Source of the DNA: Pontibacter coccineus
GTDB taxonomy: Bacteria > Bacteroidota > Bacteroidia > Cytophagales > Hymenobacteraceae
Direction of reading: 5' to 3'
NCBI RefSeq assembly: GCF_030546575.1
Contig: NZ_JAUOTN010000001.1
Coordinates: 248,001 to 312,000, forward strand
Length of the DNA: 64,000 nucleotides
Shown here: piece by piece, positions 53,281 to 62,344 of the stretch
How the letters are laid out: each line of letters starts with the position of its first letter
Numbering within the stretch: the stretch's first letter is position 1
Position numbers and translations under genes: made by a program
Notes under the pieces: generated by a model
Database searches by the model: none
Seen by the model: only the letters and a program-made list of their open reading frames with translations
What the model was told of the DNA's origin: nothing

Positions 53281-55701
53281 TCAGTCGAAGCGCAGGTTTG
53301 ACACCGGATTAGCCATGGCCGCTTTCAGCGCCTGGTAGCTGATGGTAACAAAGGCGAGAACAGCCGCAAATAACCCGGCCACCAGAAATATCCATACCGG
53401 TATATCGATGCGGTAGGCAAAGTCCTCCAGCCAGGTGCTCATGGCATACCAGGCCAACGGAAATGCGAGCAGCGCAGAAACCACGATCAGCATCAGAAAC
53501 TCTTTGGAAAGCAGCGTCACAATGTCTTTGTTTTCGGCGCCCATCACCTTGCGTATACCTATCTCCTTTTTACGGCGCTCTGCTGCGTAGGCCGCCAGGC
53601 CAAACAACCCGAGGCAGGCCACAAAAATGGCTATACCTGTAAAGATCCAGAGCAGCGACTTTAACTTATCCTCCGCCTTGTACATCTTCTCAAAGTTGTC
53701 ATCCATGAACATGTATTCAATCGGGTATTCAGGCGAAAATTTACTCCACACTTCCTTTACATGATCGATCGAGCTGGCCATACTCTCCGCTTCCATTTTC
53801 ACGGCCACTTTTATGTTTGCTCCCGGGTATATCTGCAGTACCGTTGGGTCTACCTTATCATACAAGCTCTTGAAGTGAAAATCCTTTACAACCCCAATAA
53901 TTTTGCCTTCCTTCAGGGAGTCCTGGTTATCCCAGGTTGGCCATAAAAGTGTCTGACCGATCGCTTTCTCCGGAGTCCCGTAGCCTAATTCCTTCACGGC
54001 AGTCTCGTTGATCATGAAGGCATGATCTGCATCCGTTTTATATGCTTTGGAAAAAGGCCTGCCCGTTATTGTTTTTACATTGAGGGTGTTCAGGTAATCG
54101 AAGTCTATCATCAAGATGGTTGTGGGTTGGCGTATCTGCTCCCCATCTCTGGGAACAATGATGCCATCTCCGGCTGTGGCGTCTCCCGGAAAACCATAGC
54201 CTATGGAAGCGCTTTTGATTCCGGGGGCTTTCACTAACTCGTTCTTAAAAGTTTCGTAGTTGGTGAACATATTGTCACCCCGCATCTGGAAGAACATGAT
54301 CTGTTCCTTGTCGAAGCCCAGGTCCTTGTTGTGCAGATAAGACACTTGTTTATACACCACCATGGCACTTATGATCAGGAATATGGATAGGGCAAACTGC
54401 AGAACGATCAGTCCGTGCCGCAGCCACTGGATTCTCCCCAGCTTACTGTCTACCACAACGGCACTTTTCAAAACACTAACCGGCTTATAGCCAGACAGCA
54501 CCATGGCGGGATAGATGCCTGCCAGAAAACCAACCACAAGTGTTAATGCCAGCAATAGCAAAAGGAGCCATGGTTCCGTGAAGACATTAAAGCTCATACT
54601 CTTCCCTGTGAATGCGTTTAAGGAGGGCAGAAGCAAAGAGGTGAGTGCAGCAGAAAAGATAACACTGATCAGCGTGAGCGTGACTGTCTCAAAAAGAAAC
54701 TGCAACATGAGCTGGCCCCTGCTGGCGCCTACCGCTTTTCGTACCCCCACTTCCTTGGCCCGCTGCATGGACTTGGCAGTGGCCAGGTTAACAAAGTTGA
54801 AGCAGGCAATGAGTAGGATGAAGATGGCTATAACCCCAAGCGCTCTGACATAAGTTATATTGCCTCTGATCGACTGGTCGTATTTAAAGCTGGCGGAGTA
54901 CAGGTAAACCTCCCGCAGTGGCTGCAGAAAAGGAAGGTAATCATGTGGCTTATTGTTGTCCGGGTCGATCTGCTTCGCTACAATCTCTCTGAATTTGGAT
55001 TGCACAAACGCAGGATCTGATCCTTCTTTTAACTTAACATACGTATAAAACTGCTGCCAGCCCCAGCTTTTCATCCTTTCGGCAGGTAAATCGGCCGCCT
55101 TCATAGGCAGCACAAAATTGACAGGCAGATGAAACTTGTCGTTGCTCTCAAACACCCCTTTTACAAGGAGCGTGGATTTGTTCAGGGCAATCTCTTTACC
55201 TACGGGGTTTGCATCTCCAAAAACCCTTTCAGAAAATTTATCAGAAATGACGACTGAGGCAGGATCATCCAATACCTTTTCGGGAGAGCCATATTTGAAT
55301 TTGAGCTGGAAAATATCGAAGAACTGGGGGTCAGCAATGAACATCCCGGTTTCATAGATTTGCTTCTCCCCTACCTCTATGAGCGTTTTAGAGTCAAAGG
55401 TTACCATTAAGATACGGACCACCGTCTCTACTTCAGGTATACTCTGCTCCAGGGTTGTACCAAACATGGGCGGTACACTGGCAATAAAATCGCCCCCGTT
55501 TTCGCCGGTCTGTTGGTTATAAACACGGTATACCTGTTCCCCTTCCGGCAGAAACTTATCGTACTGCAGTTCATCGTGCACAAACAGGCCAATAAGCAGA
55601 CAGGCGGTAATGCCCAGGGCCAGCCCTGCTATGTTGATAAAGGAAAAGCCTTTGTGCCTTAATAAATTCCGATAGGCGGTTTTGAAATAGTTTCTGAACA
55701 T
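53281..55701 (-). CDS. MacB-like ABC transporter permease (two-unit FtsX type)
   Basis: An 806-residue permease with two FtsX units. The N-terminal MFRNYFKTAYRNLLRHKGFSFINIAGLALGITACLLI opening is typical of Bacteroidota FtsX-like permeases. Each half has a membrane helix, a periplasmic MacB-type domain, and three further helices. The first half ends ERAKEVGVRKAVGASRGQL-like, the second has AAERRKKEIGIRKVMGAENKD. No ATPase is adjacent. It is divergent from the NtrC-type regulator and shares its 233-base intergenic region, so control by that system is plausible. The ATG at 55701 is preferred over 55710. Confidence 0.88.
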   Translation of the reverse strand: MFRNYFKTAYRNLLRHKGFSFINIAGLALGITACLLIGLFVHDELQYDKFLPEGEQVYRVYNQQTGENGGDFIASVPPMFGTTLEQSIPEVETVVRILMVTFDSKTLIEVGEKQIYETGMFIADPQFFDIFQLKFKYGSPEKVLDDPASVVISDKFSERVFGDANPVGKEIALNKSTLLVKGVFESNDKFHLPVNFVLPMKAADLPAERMKSWGWQQFYTYVKLKEGSDPAFVQSKFREIVAKQIDPDNNKPHDYLPFLQPLREVYLYSASFKYDQSIRGNITYVRALGVIAIFILLIACFNFVNLATAKSMQRAKEVGVRKAVGASRGQLMLQFLFETVTLTLISVIFSAALTSLLLPSLNAFTGKSMSFNVFTEPWLLLLLLALTLVVGFLAGIYPAMVLSGYKPVSVLKSAVVVDSKLGRIQWLRHGLIVLQFALSIFLIISAMVVYKQVSYLHNKDLGFDKEQIMFFQMRGDNMFTNYETFKNELVKAPGIKSASIGYGFPGDATAGDGIIVPRDGEQIRQPTTILMIDFDYLNTLNVKTITGRPFSKAYKTDADHAFMINETAVKELGYGTPEKAIGQTLLWPTWDNQDSLKEGKIIGVVKDFHFKSLYDKVDPTVLQIYPGANIKVAVKMEAESMASSIDHVKEVWSKFSPEYPIEYMFMDDNFEKMYKAEDKLKSLLWIFTGIAIFVACLGLFGLAAYAAERRKKEIGIRKVMGAENKDIVTLLSKEFLMLIVVSALLAFPLAWYAMSTWLEDFAYRIDIPVWIFLVAGLFAAVLAFVTISYQALKAAMANPVSNLRFD

Positions 55702-55934
55702 ACAGCGCAATTTTTATCTACCCGACTAAATACAGAGCATATGCCATAAATGCATGCTGCTAATTATCAGACACTTACAATCAATACATACTATAGCCAC
55801 GTACATTTCCGTGCAGCAGGTGTGCGATTTCGCCCGCAGGTGTTTTGCAAAGAAAGCTGTTTCCGCTTCTTAATCAGGGAGTTGTATTAATGGCATAATT
55901 ATAGTTTATTTAGCTACTATTACTATTTCTGCTT

Positions 55935-57293
55935 ATGCTGCTAAAAAAGGCTTCCGTACTGATTGTGGATGATGATGCCGATGTGCTCACGGCGGTTCGC
56001 CTGTTGCTCCGGCCGCAGGTCAGGGAGATAATGACGGAAAAGAACCCGGAACAGCTCCCCGCTTTGCTCAGGCAGCACAGCTTCGATGCCATCCTGCTGG
56101 ACATGAACTTTAAAAGTGCCATCCATACTGGCAACGAAGGCCTGTACTGGCTTCAGAAAATAAAGGAACTGCGACCGGAAGTGGCTGTCATCATGATCAC
56201 GGCCTATGGTGAAATCGATCTGGCTATCAGGTCGCTAAAGGAAGGTGCTTTCGATTTTGTAGTAAAGCCCTGGCACAACGAGAAGCTGCTGAGCACCATT
56301 ACCCATGCGGTGGGCCAAAAGGCAAACGGCAGCAAAGCGATGGTCTCCGGCACAGGCATTCCCTCCAGCGACTTGGAGCTGCTGGGAGAGTCGGATGTGA
56401 TGCAGGACATCAAGCTCAAGATAAAAAAAATTGCCCCCACCGATGCCAATATCCTGATTCTGGGTGAGAATGGCACCGGTAAGGAACTGGTGGCGAAGGC
56501 TATTCACGAGCAGTCGCTGCGGGCCGGCAAGCCCTTTGTAAAAGTGGACGTGGGCGCGCTCACCGACTCGCTGTTCGAGAGCGAACTGTTCGGGCACAAA
56601 AAAGGGGCGTTTACAGATGCCCGCGAAGACCGCGCCGGCCGTTTTGAAGCTGCGCAGGGCGGCACCATCTTCCTGGATGAAATTGGCAACATCTCGCTGC
56701 ACCAGCAGTCGAAGCTGCTGAGCGTGCTACAGAACCGCCAGGTGATCCGGGTGGGCGCCAACGAGCCGGTGCCTGTCGACGTGCGCCTGCTCTGCGCTAC
56801 CAACGTTCCGCTGAGCGAACTCGCCAACGAGTCGCGATTCCGGAAGGACCTCATCTACCGCATCAACACGGTGGAGATCCTGATACCCCCGCTTCGCAAG
56901 AGAGGAAAGGACATTGTGCTGCTGGCGACGCACTTTGCCCAGGTATATGCCCACAAATACATGAAACCGGTACCGGAACTCAGCAAGGCGGCTCAGGACA
57001 AACTCTTGCACTACCACTTCCCCGGCAATGTGCGGGAGCTGCAGTATGCCGTTGAAAGGGCTGTCATCATGGCCGATGACGCGCTGCTGGATGCTGATGA
57101 TATTCTATTTTCGCCCATAGAGGCAGCACCGGCCGGCGAAGCGCTGGAGCGCGGCACCAATCTGGAGGAACTCGAGAAACTGACGATCAACAAAGTGCTG
57201 CAGTTGCACAACGGCAACCTGACCCGGACCGCCAAGGAACTCGGCATCACCAGAACGGCCCTTTACCGGCGCATGAACAAGTATGGGCTTTAG
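55935..57293 (+). CDS. Sigma-54-dependent response regulator (NtrC family)
   Basis: A 452-residue regulator. The receiver domain (residues 5-125) has the acidic pocket VDDDAD and phosphoacceptor Asp56 (ILLDMNF), with Thr (ITAYG) and Lys (VVKPWH). The AAA+ domain (about 155-390) has Walker A GENGTGKE, the sigma-54-contacting loop GAFTDA (a common variant of GAFTGA) and the Walker B DEIG. The Fis-type HTH is at the C-terminus (NLTRTAKELGITRTALYRRM). It overlaps the downstream kinase gene by 11 bases and is divergent from the MacB-like permease, its likely target. Confidence 0.93.
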   Translation: MLLKKASVLIVDDDADVLTAVRLLLRPQVREIMTEKNPEQLPALLRQHSFDAILLDMNFKSAIHTGNEGLYWLQKIKELRPEVAVIMITAYGEIDLAIRSLKEGAFDFVVKPWHNEKLLSTITHAVGQKANGSKAMVSGTGIPSSDLELLGESDVMQDIKLKIKKIAPTDANILILGENGTGKELVAKAIHEQSLRAGKPFVKVDVGALTDSLFESELFGHKKGAFTDAREDRAGRFEAAQGGTIFLDEIGNISLHQQSKLLSVLQNRQVIRVGANEPVPVDVRLLCATNVPLSELANESRFRKDLIYRINTVEILIPPLRKRGKDIVLLATHFAQVYAHKYMKPVPELSKAAQDKLLHYHFPGNVRELQYAVERAVIMADDALLDADDILFSPIEAAPAGEALERGTNLEELEKLTINKVLQLHNGNLTRTAKELGITRTALYRRMNKYGL

Positions 57294-58638
57294 GAACCTG
57301 GAGTGGGCGCTGATTGCCCGGATAATGCTGTTGCTTATCACCATGAGCATCCCAGCTTTTGTCGTGGCCCAGGGCTGGTCGGAGGCGCTGGTGTTCTGGC
57401 TGCCTGTATTTGTTTTTCAGGTACTGGACCTGCTACGCTTTTTGCGCAAAACGCAGACAGAATTCAATCAGTTTATCCAGTCAGTACATTACCGTGACTT
57501 TTCCCGGCATTTTGATGTGCAGCAGGCCTATACCCAGTTGCAGCCACTCCGCAAGGGCTTCAACGAGATCAACTCCACTTTTAAAACCATCACGCTCGAG
57601 AAAGAAACCCAGTACCATAACCTGCAGAAAGTGATGGAACTGGTGGAAACCGGTATTCTGTCCTACAACATGGAGAACGGGGAAGTGGTGCTCATGAACG
57701 AATCGCTCCGCAAGCTGCTGCATGTGCCCTTCATGAAAACGATCCATTACCTGTCCAAGCGGGATAAGGCGCTGTACGAAGCCATACTTGGCCTGGAGCC
57801 CGGCCATACCCGCATCGCAACCGCGCATACCACCCATTTCGAGAAGCACACCACCAAAGTGCTGCTCTCCGCCACAGCCCTGCAAAACGAAGGGAACAGG
57901 TATAAACTGGTTGCCTTCCAGAACGTGAACGAAGCGCTGGATGAGACGGAGTCACAGGCCTGGCAGAAGCTGCTGAACGTGCTCACGCACGAGATTATGA
58001 ACTCGGTCGCCCCCATCTCCTCCCTGGCCGACACCCTGAAAAACCGCCTGCAGGAAACCCGGCCCACAGGTATAACTTCAGAAGACCTGGAGGACCTGGA
58101 GGTAGGTATAGGCACGATCAAGCAACGAAGCGAAGGGTTGCTGCGCTTTGCCGAAACCTACCGGAATCTGAACAGGATCACCAAACTGAACCTGGACACG
58201 GTATCTGTAAAAGACCTCTTCGCCAACCTGCAGCGCCTGATGCAGCCAACCCTGGCGCAAAAGGGTATACAGCTGGAAACGAACCTGGCCAATCCTTACA
58301 TTTCGCTGCATGCCGACCCTACCCTGCTCGATCAGGTGCTCATCAACCTGCTGGTGAATGCCATGGAAGCGGTGAAAACTGTGCCGGCTCCGCAGATAAC
58401 GCTGGCTGCCTATACCTCTCCGGACGATAAAACGGTCATCAAGGTCATGGACAATGGCATCGGCATGTCTCAGGAAGTACAGGAGAAAATCTTTATACCT
58501 TTCTTTAGCACGCGCAAGCAAGGCAGCGGCATCGGCCTGAGTCTATGTAAGCAGATCGTGCTGTTGCACCGGGGAACCATACAGGTACAGTCGGCTCCGG
58601 GAGAGGGCACCACTTTTATGCTGCGTTTCGGGCAATGA
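57283..58638 (+). CDS. Sensor histidine kinase (NtrY-like)
   Basis: A 451-residue kinase with two N-terminal membrane helices (about 8-28, 32-53) and almost no periplasmic loop. A PAS-like stretch (about 115-210: METGILSYNMENGEVVLMNESLRKLL) follows. The HisKA phosphoacceptor is His236 in LTHEIMNSVAPISSL, the ATPase domain has NLLVNAMEA, DNGIGM and GSGIGLSLCKQ. It pairs with the overlapping NtrC-type regulator (11-base overlap), forming one two-component unit that senses a membrane or cytosolic signal. Confidence 0.92.
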   Translation: MGFRNLEWALIARIMLLLITMSIPAFVVAQGWSEALVFWLPVFVFQVLDLLRFLRKTQTEFNQFIQSVHYRDFSRHFDVQQAYTQLQPLRKGFNEINSTFKTITLEKETQYHNLQKVMELVETGILSYNMENGEVVLMNESLRKLLHVPFMKTIHYLSKRDKALYEAILGLEPGHTRIATAHTTHFEKHTTKVLLSATALQNEGNRYKLVAFQNVNEALDETESQAWQKLLNVLTHEIMNSVAPISSLADTLKNRLQETRPTGITSEDLEDLEVGIGTIKQRSEGLLRFAETYRNLNRITKLNLDTVSVKDLFANLQRLMQPTLAQKGIQLETNLANPYISLHADPTLLDQVLINLLVNAMEAVKTVPAPQITLAAYTSPDDKTVIKVMDNGIGMSQEVQEKIFIPFFSTRKQGSGIGLSLCKQIVLLHRGTIQVQSAPGEGTTFMLRFGQ

Positions 58639-58690
58639 AATTGAAAAGGTCACGTATAGGAAGCAGAAATAAAAGAATTAACGCATACTC

Positions 58691-59326
58691 ATGTTCCTGC
58701 TCCAGCATCCTGCACTTTTGCTCCTCCTTACTGCCACCCTCTTCGAAACCCTTGCCAATCTGGACCTGGCCACACTGCAGCTGCTGAATGGCAGCCGGGC
58801 AACAGACCTGGACTTCCTGCTGCTCACGTTGACAATTACCGCCTACGGACTTGGTGCCCTGGTACCAATTTGCCTATACCTGGCGGGGCATTTCAGGCGG
58901 ATGGTATCGCTCAAGCTGAAGGCCTACCAGTATGTATTTGCCATGGGGCTCAACATTCTGTTTATCGGCTTGTTGAAGTATACGGTCGATCGCCCCCGCC
59001 CCTTTGTGACGCACGATACCATTGAGCAGCTTGCGGAGGCCAGCAGTCCCTCCTTTCCTTCCGGCCACACGGCTTATGCGTTTACAGCAGCCGTCGTGCT
59101 TGTGCTGATGTTCCGCAACCCAGCCCTGCGCAGCCTTATCGTGACCTGGGCCTTGCTCGTTGCCTATTCCAGGCTGGCCCTGGGTGTGCACTACCCCAGC
59201 GACGTGCTCGGCTCCATGCTACTCGGATCAACCGCCGACTTCCTCTCTACCTACACCTTCCGGAAACACCGGGAGCAGTTCTATACCTTGTTTAGGTGGG
59301 GCCGGAATTTAAGGATCGTGCGCTAG
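58691..59326 (+). CDS. PAP2-family phosphatase
   Basis: A 211-residue membrane phosphatase with about five helices. All three PAP2 catalytic motifs are present: KYTVDRPRP (K-x6-RP), PSFPSGHT (PSGH), and YSRLALGVHYPSD (SR-x5-H-x3-D). Members dephosphorylate lipid phosphates such as phosphatidate or undecaprenyl diphosphate. It follows the kinase by 52 bases and may belong to the same transcript. A GGTATAG motif lies just after the stop. Confidence 0.92.
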   Translation: MFLLQHPALLLLLTATLFETLANLDLATLQLLNGSRATDLDFLLLTLTITAYGLGALVPICLYLAGHFRRMVSLKLKAYQYVFAMGLNILFIGLLKYTVDRPRPFVTHDTIEQLAEASSPSFPSGHTAYAFTAAVVLVLMFRNPALRSLIVTWALLVAYSRLALGVHYPSDVLGSMLLGSTADFLSTYTFRKHREQFYTLFRWGRNLRIVR

Positions 59327-59750
59327 GTATAGCAGTCGTCTTTAAGGGGTTACCTGTCAGCTCCAGCCAGCTAAATGCTGCTCCGATGCTACCAACATCC
59401 GTTTTTTGAAACGTATAGTTGCGTTTATAAACCCTTAAAGACTCTTCCTAGATTCGTTGCCCATCATTCTGGCTATTTCCTGGCGATAGAAAATGTTGAT
59501 TCCACTCAGGGGAAAAACTACTAATCCACCCTAATCACTTGATTTACAAAATCTTTACCTCTATGGTTAGCCTCGTGCTGGAAAAATAATGAGTCAGTTG
59601 GAGAGTTGCGGTGAAAGCACTATATTAGTAAAGCACTATGGAAGCGATCAGGTTTTGAAGCAATTGCTGTGGCACTCCACACATAGTGCAGATAAGCCGA
59701 ATAGACTTCCGTTTAGCAACTAGTTGGCAGTAAGAAAGATTATAAAAGAA
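59327..59750. other. AT-rich intergenic region at the edge of the accessory block
   Basis: About 420 bases, clearly more AT-rich than what precedes. It holds an 8-bp inverted repeat (59633-59640 with 59682-59689) with a 41-base spacer and no supportable gene. It may be the first part of the imported block. Confidence 0.5.
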
Positions 59751-60164
59751 ATGGTTATAGCTGATAAAAACGAAGTCTACGCACTTCAAAAGTTACTGGC
59801 GAAGGTCAAGTTCTCTGACCAGATAGACAGCTATGACTTAAATGAATTTGCTGGCAGCCCACTTTTAACAAGCCTTCTGATAAAAGCGAGAGAAGAAGTA
59901 ATTGAAAACTTCAAGGAAGAAGGGCGTGCTGATGTAGTTGAAGACTGGTTAAAAATGTCAGTTTACAAATTTGATAGCATTACAGGCAAAGCAATAGCAA
60001 ATCGACTAAAGCATCTCTCTGACTCAACACTTAGCACATTAGCAGGCTGGAGCAGAGATAAAGTAAGAGACTATGCTGTCGGGTTGATCGAACCTTTGGA
60101 ATATGAAAATAGCGAAGTTGATAAACTGGTTGATTACATATATCAAATTGCTAAAGAAAATTAA
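59751..60164 (+). CDS. Small protein of unknown function in a cassette-like block
   Basis: A 137-residue soluble, largely helical protein (MVIADKNEVYALQKLLAKVKF...). The ATG at 59751 is preferred over a TTG at 59724. Base composition and codon use are much more AT-rich than in the flanking genes, pointing to transfer. An attC-like element begins nine bases after the stop. It resembles no family I recognise. Confidence 0.65.
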   Translation: MVIADKNEVYALQKLLAKVKFSDQIDSYDLNEFAGSPLLTSLLIKAREEVIENFKEEGRADVVEDWLKMSVYKFDSITGKAIANRLKHLSDSTLSTLAGWSRDKVRDYAVGLIEPLEYENSEVDKLVDYIYQIAKEN

Positions 60165-60172
60165 AAATTCCT

Positions 60173-60240
60173 TCTGCCAACAAAGTTCATAATTTAGGTT
60201 CGGCTACGCCTCCCCACATTATGCACGAGTAACGTTGTAG
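60173..60240 (+). other. attC-like structured element 1
   Basis: Begins TCTGCCAAC, ends ACGAGTAACGTTGTAG, with a central TTCGGCTACGCCTC (60199-60212). Arms CATAAT (60188-60193) and ATTATG (60218-60223) pair. It shares ends and centre, but not the arm sequence, with element 2 at 60724. Confidence 0.5.
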
Positions 60241-60254
60241 GAATATATAATAAA

Positions 60255-60716
60255 ATGAAACTCACTTTACTCTTATTACTAACGCTCTCTCTCAATACAG
60301 CCATAGCTTGTTCATGTGGCAGAGTGTCTATATTTAAGAATTTCAAAAGATCCGATAGTGTATTCAAGGGAAAGGTAATTGAAGTAAAAGAGATTAAAAC
60401 AACAGAACAAACAACGGCAGGGAAAGCAGCGGAATATAGCCGTTATGAATTCAAATTTGAAGTCATAAACAGGTATAAAGGACTAAAGACAAAAGAGCCT
60501 ATCACTATCACTACTACAGGTGGTGGCGCTGATTGCGGTAATTACTTTAATTTAGGTGAAAGCTATATTGTGTATGCCTACAACTGGGACACTATGTTAA
60601 CACGGCAATTTATAGACAAAAAAACGGACGAGTTCTTGACCACAAATTTATGCACCAGAACAAAAAAGGTTAAGCCTTGGACAGTTTTTGAATCGGTCGT
60701 ACTGGACATAATCTAA
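60255..60716 (+). CDS. Secreted protein with TIMP/NTR-like domain
   Basis: A 153-residue exported protein. The signal peptide (MKLTLLLLLTLSLNTAIA) is followed by CSCG, the start of the mature part, and the remaining Cys (GADCGNYF, TTNLCTRTKK). A beta-rich body (FKGKVIEVKEIK, YEFKFEVINRYKG, PITITTTGGG, YIVYAYN) is reminiscent of the NTR/TIMP-like OB fold in which an N-terminal Cys can inhibit metalloproteases. This is a structural guess. AT-rich, sitting between the two attC-like elements, so probably a mobile cassette. Confidence 0.7.
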   Translation: MKLTLLLLLTLSLNTAIACSCGRVSIFKNFKRSDSVFKGKVIEVKEIKTTEQTTAGKAAEYSRYEFKFEVINRYKGLKTKEPITITTTGGGADCGNYFNLGESYIVYAYNWDTMLTRQFIDKKTDEFLTTNLCTRTKKVKPWTVFESVVLDII

Positions 60717-60723
60717 AAATACA

Positions 60724-60790
60724 TCTGCCAAAACAGCACAGGCAGCATGTTCGGCTAATGCCTCAAGCGTTGCCTGTACGAGACCGTTAT
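60724..60790 (+). other. attC-like structured element 2
   Basis: Begins TCTGCCAAAAC, has central TTCGGCTAATGCCTC (60750-60764) and ends ACGAGACCGTTA. Arms ACAGGCA (60738-60744) and TGCCTGT (60771-60777) are perfect complements but differ from the arms of element 1. Starts eight bases after the stop of the TIMP-like gene. Confidence 0.5.
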
Positions 60791-60917
60791 CCACTAAATA
60801 ATAAACCAATGCAACTGAAACAGCATTTTCTGGGTCAATCATTAAAGAGTTAACACCTTATGAAAAATAAGAGTAACGAATCAGCTTTTTCAATACCACG
60901 GGCTAAATAACATAGAA

Positions 60918-61358
60918 ATGGGGAAATGCTTTGCTTTATTAATCTCAATCATAGCATTGACAATAGCTTCTTGTTCAAATAACAAGGATGAAACCCCTGC
61001 TCCTACTGATATCTTAGGTAAATGGACACTAAACCAGGTATATGCGAATGACCATTGGGGTGGGCCACTATACTGGCAACCAGCGAAATCCGGTATAGAG
61101 ATCGAATTCACTTCTGACAAGAAATTTTTCAAGAAATATCCATCAGATGGTTTCTATTCTCTGCAAGGCAGCTTTGTGAAGTTAAATGACAGCACCCTCC
61201 AAATAACCCGCTTGAATCCTGCTGATCCCTCCTTTCCCACTTATGAGCTGAGTTATTCATTTGAGACCGGAGGGGTTTTAATACTGGGAAACAGGCATAT
61301 GCATGAAGGGGTGGTAAAAGAAAAGTTTAAAATTCAAAAATCCGATACTTCAAAGTAA
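60918..61358 (+). CDS. Lipocalin-like small lipoprotein
   Basis: A 146-residue lipoprotein (signal MGKCFALLISIIALTIASC, lipobox IASC, Cys19). The mature protein shows ILGKWTLNQVY near its start, a beta pattern and repeated FxxDxKFFKKY and DSTLQITRL strands, as in lipocalin-like domains of Bacteroidota. AT-rich as the preceding cassette genes, but no attC-like site follows it, so it may mark the end of the block. Confidence 0.7.
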   Translation: MGKCFALLISIIALTIASCSNNKDETPAPTDILGKWTLNQVYANDHWGGPLYWQPAKSGIEIEFTSDKKFFKKYPSDGFYSLQGSFVKLNDSTLQITRLNPADPSFPTYELSYSFETGGVLILGNRHMHEGVVKEKFKIQKSDTSK

Positions 61359-61423
61359 TAGCTTAGAAGCTCTGTATATAACAAACGTACTTCTCTCAAA
61401 CTAATCAACAAAACCCAGCCCCT

Positions 61424-62311
61424 ATGGACGAGATCAAGAAAGAAGACATCAAGCAGGAAGTGTTTGACCTGTACGACGACTATGCCCACAACCGCATCAA
61501 CCGGCGGGATTTCATGCAGAAGCTCTCGATCTATGCGGTGGGTGGGCTAACGGTTGGTTCGCTCACAAGCTTTCTGATGCCGGATTACCAGAACAAAGTT
61601 CAGTTGGCAGCTAACGATCCGCGCATCATTTCGGAGTATATCACCTACCAGTCTCCCAAAGGTGGGGGACCGATAAGGGCGCTCCTCTCGATGCCGGCTA
61701 AGGCGAAGAAAAAACTCGGAGGCATCGTGGTTGTGCATGAAAACAGGGGACTCAATCCGCATATCGAGGATGTGGCCCGTAGAGCGGCCCTGGCCGGATT
61801 TATCTCACTCGCACCGGATGCCCTCACTCCGCTGGGCGGCTATCCGGGTACCGATGACGAAGGCCGTACCTTGCAGAGCCAACGCGACCGCAACGAAATG
61901 CTCGAGGACTTCATAGCAGCGCACGACTACCTCAAAAAACACAAGAATTGCAATGGCAAAGACGGAGTCGTGGGCTTCTGCTTTGGCGGCTGGATCTCGA
62001 ACATGATGGCTGTGCGTATACCTGATTTGGCGGCAGCCGTTCCGTTTTACGGCGGGCAGGCGCCGGTGGAGGATGTGCCACAGATCAAAGCCCCCCTCCT
62101 GCTACACTACGCCGAGCACGACGACCGCGTAAACGAAGGCTGGCCAGCTTACGAAGCGACTTTGAAAGCGAACAACAAGAAGTACACCGCCCACTTCTAC
62201 CCAGGCAGCAACCACGGCTTCCACAACGACACCACGCCGCGCTACGATAAAGCAGCAGCTGAACTGGCCTGGCAACGCACTGTCGATTTTTTCAATCAGT
62301 ACCTGAAATAA
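61424..62311 (+). CDS. Dienelactone hydrolase family protein, Tat-exported
   Basis: A 295-residue hydrolase. A twin-arginine signal, NRRDFMQKL (about 26-34), precedes a hydrophobic helix (36-52), so export folded by Tat is predicted. The catalytic Cys is Cys186 in GFCFGG, with Asp in HDDRVN and His in SNHGFHND; HENRGL supplies the oxyanion region. DLH enzymes open enol-lactones; the real substrate here is unknown. GC content returns to the normal level. The GNAT gene follows after 33 bases. Confidence 0.9.
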   Translation: MDEIKKEDIKQEVFDLYDDYAHNRINRRDFMQKLSIYAVGGLTVGSLTSFLMPDYQNKVQLAANDPRIISEYITYQSPKGGGPIRALLSMPAKAKKKLGGIVVVHENRGLNPHIEDVARRAALAGFISLAPDALTPLGGYPGTDDEGRTLQSQRDRNEMLEDFIAAHDYLKKHKNCNGKDGVVGFCFGGWISNMMAVRIPDLAAAVPFYGGQAPVEDVPQIKAPLLLHYAEHDDRVNEGWPAYEATLKANNKKYTAHFYPGSNHGFHNDTTPRYDKAAAELAWQRTVDFFNQYLK

Positions 62312-62344
62312 CGATTTACAACGGGCTATACCTAAAGCAGGCAA

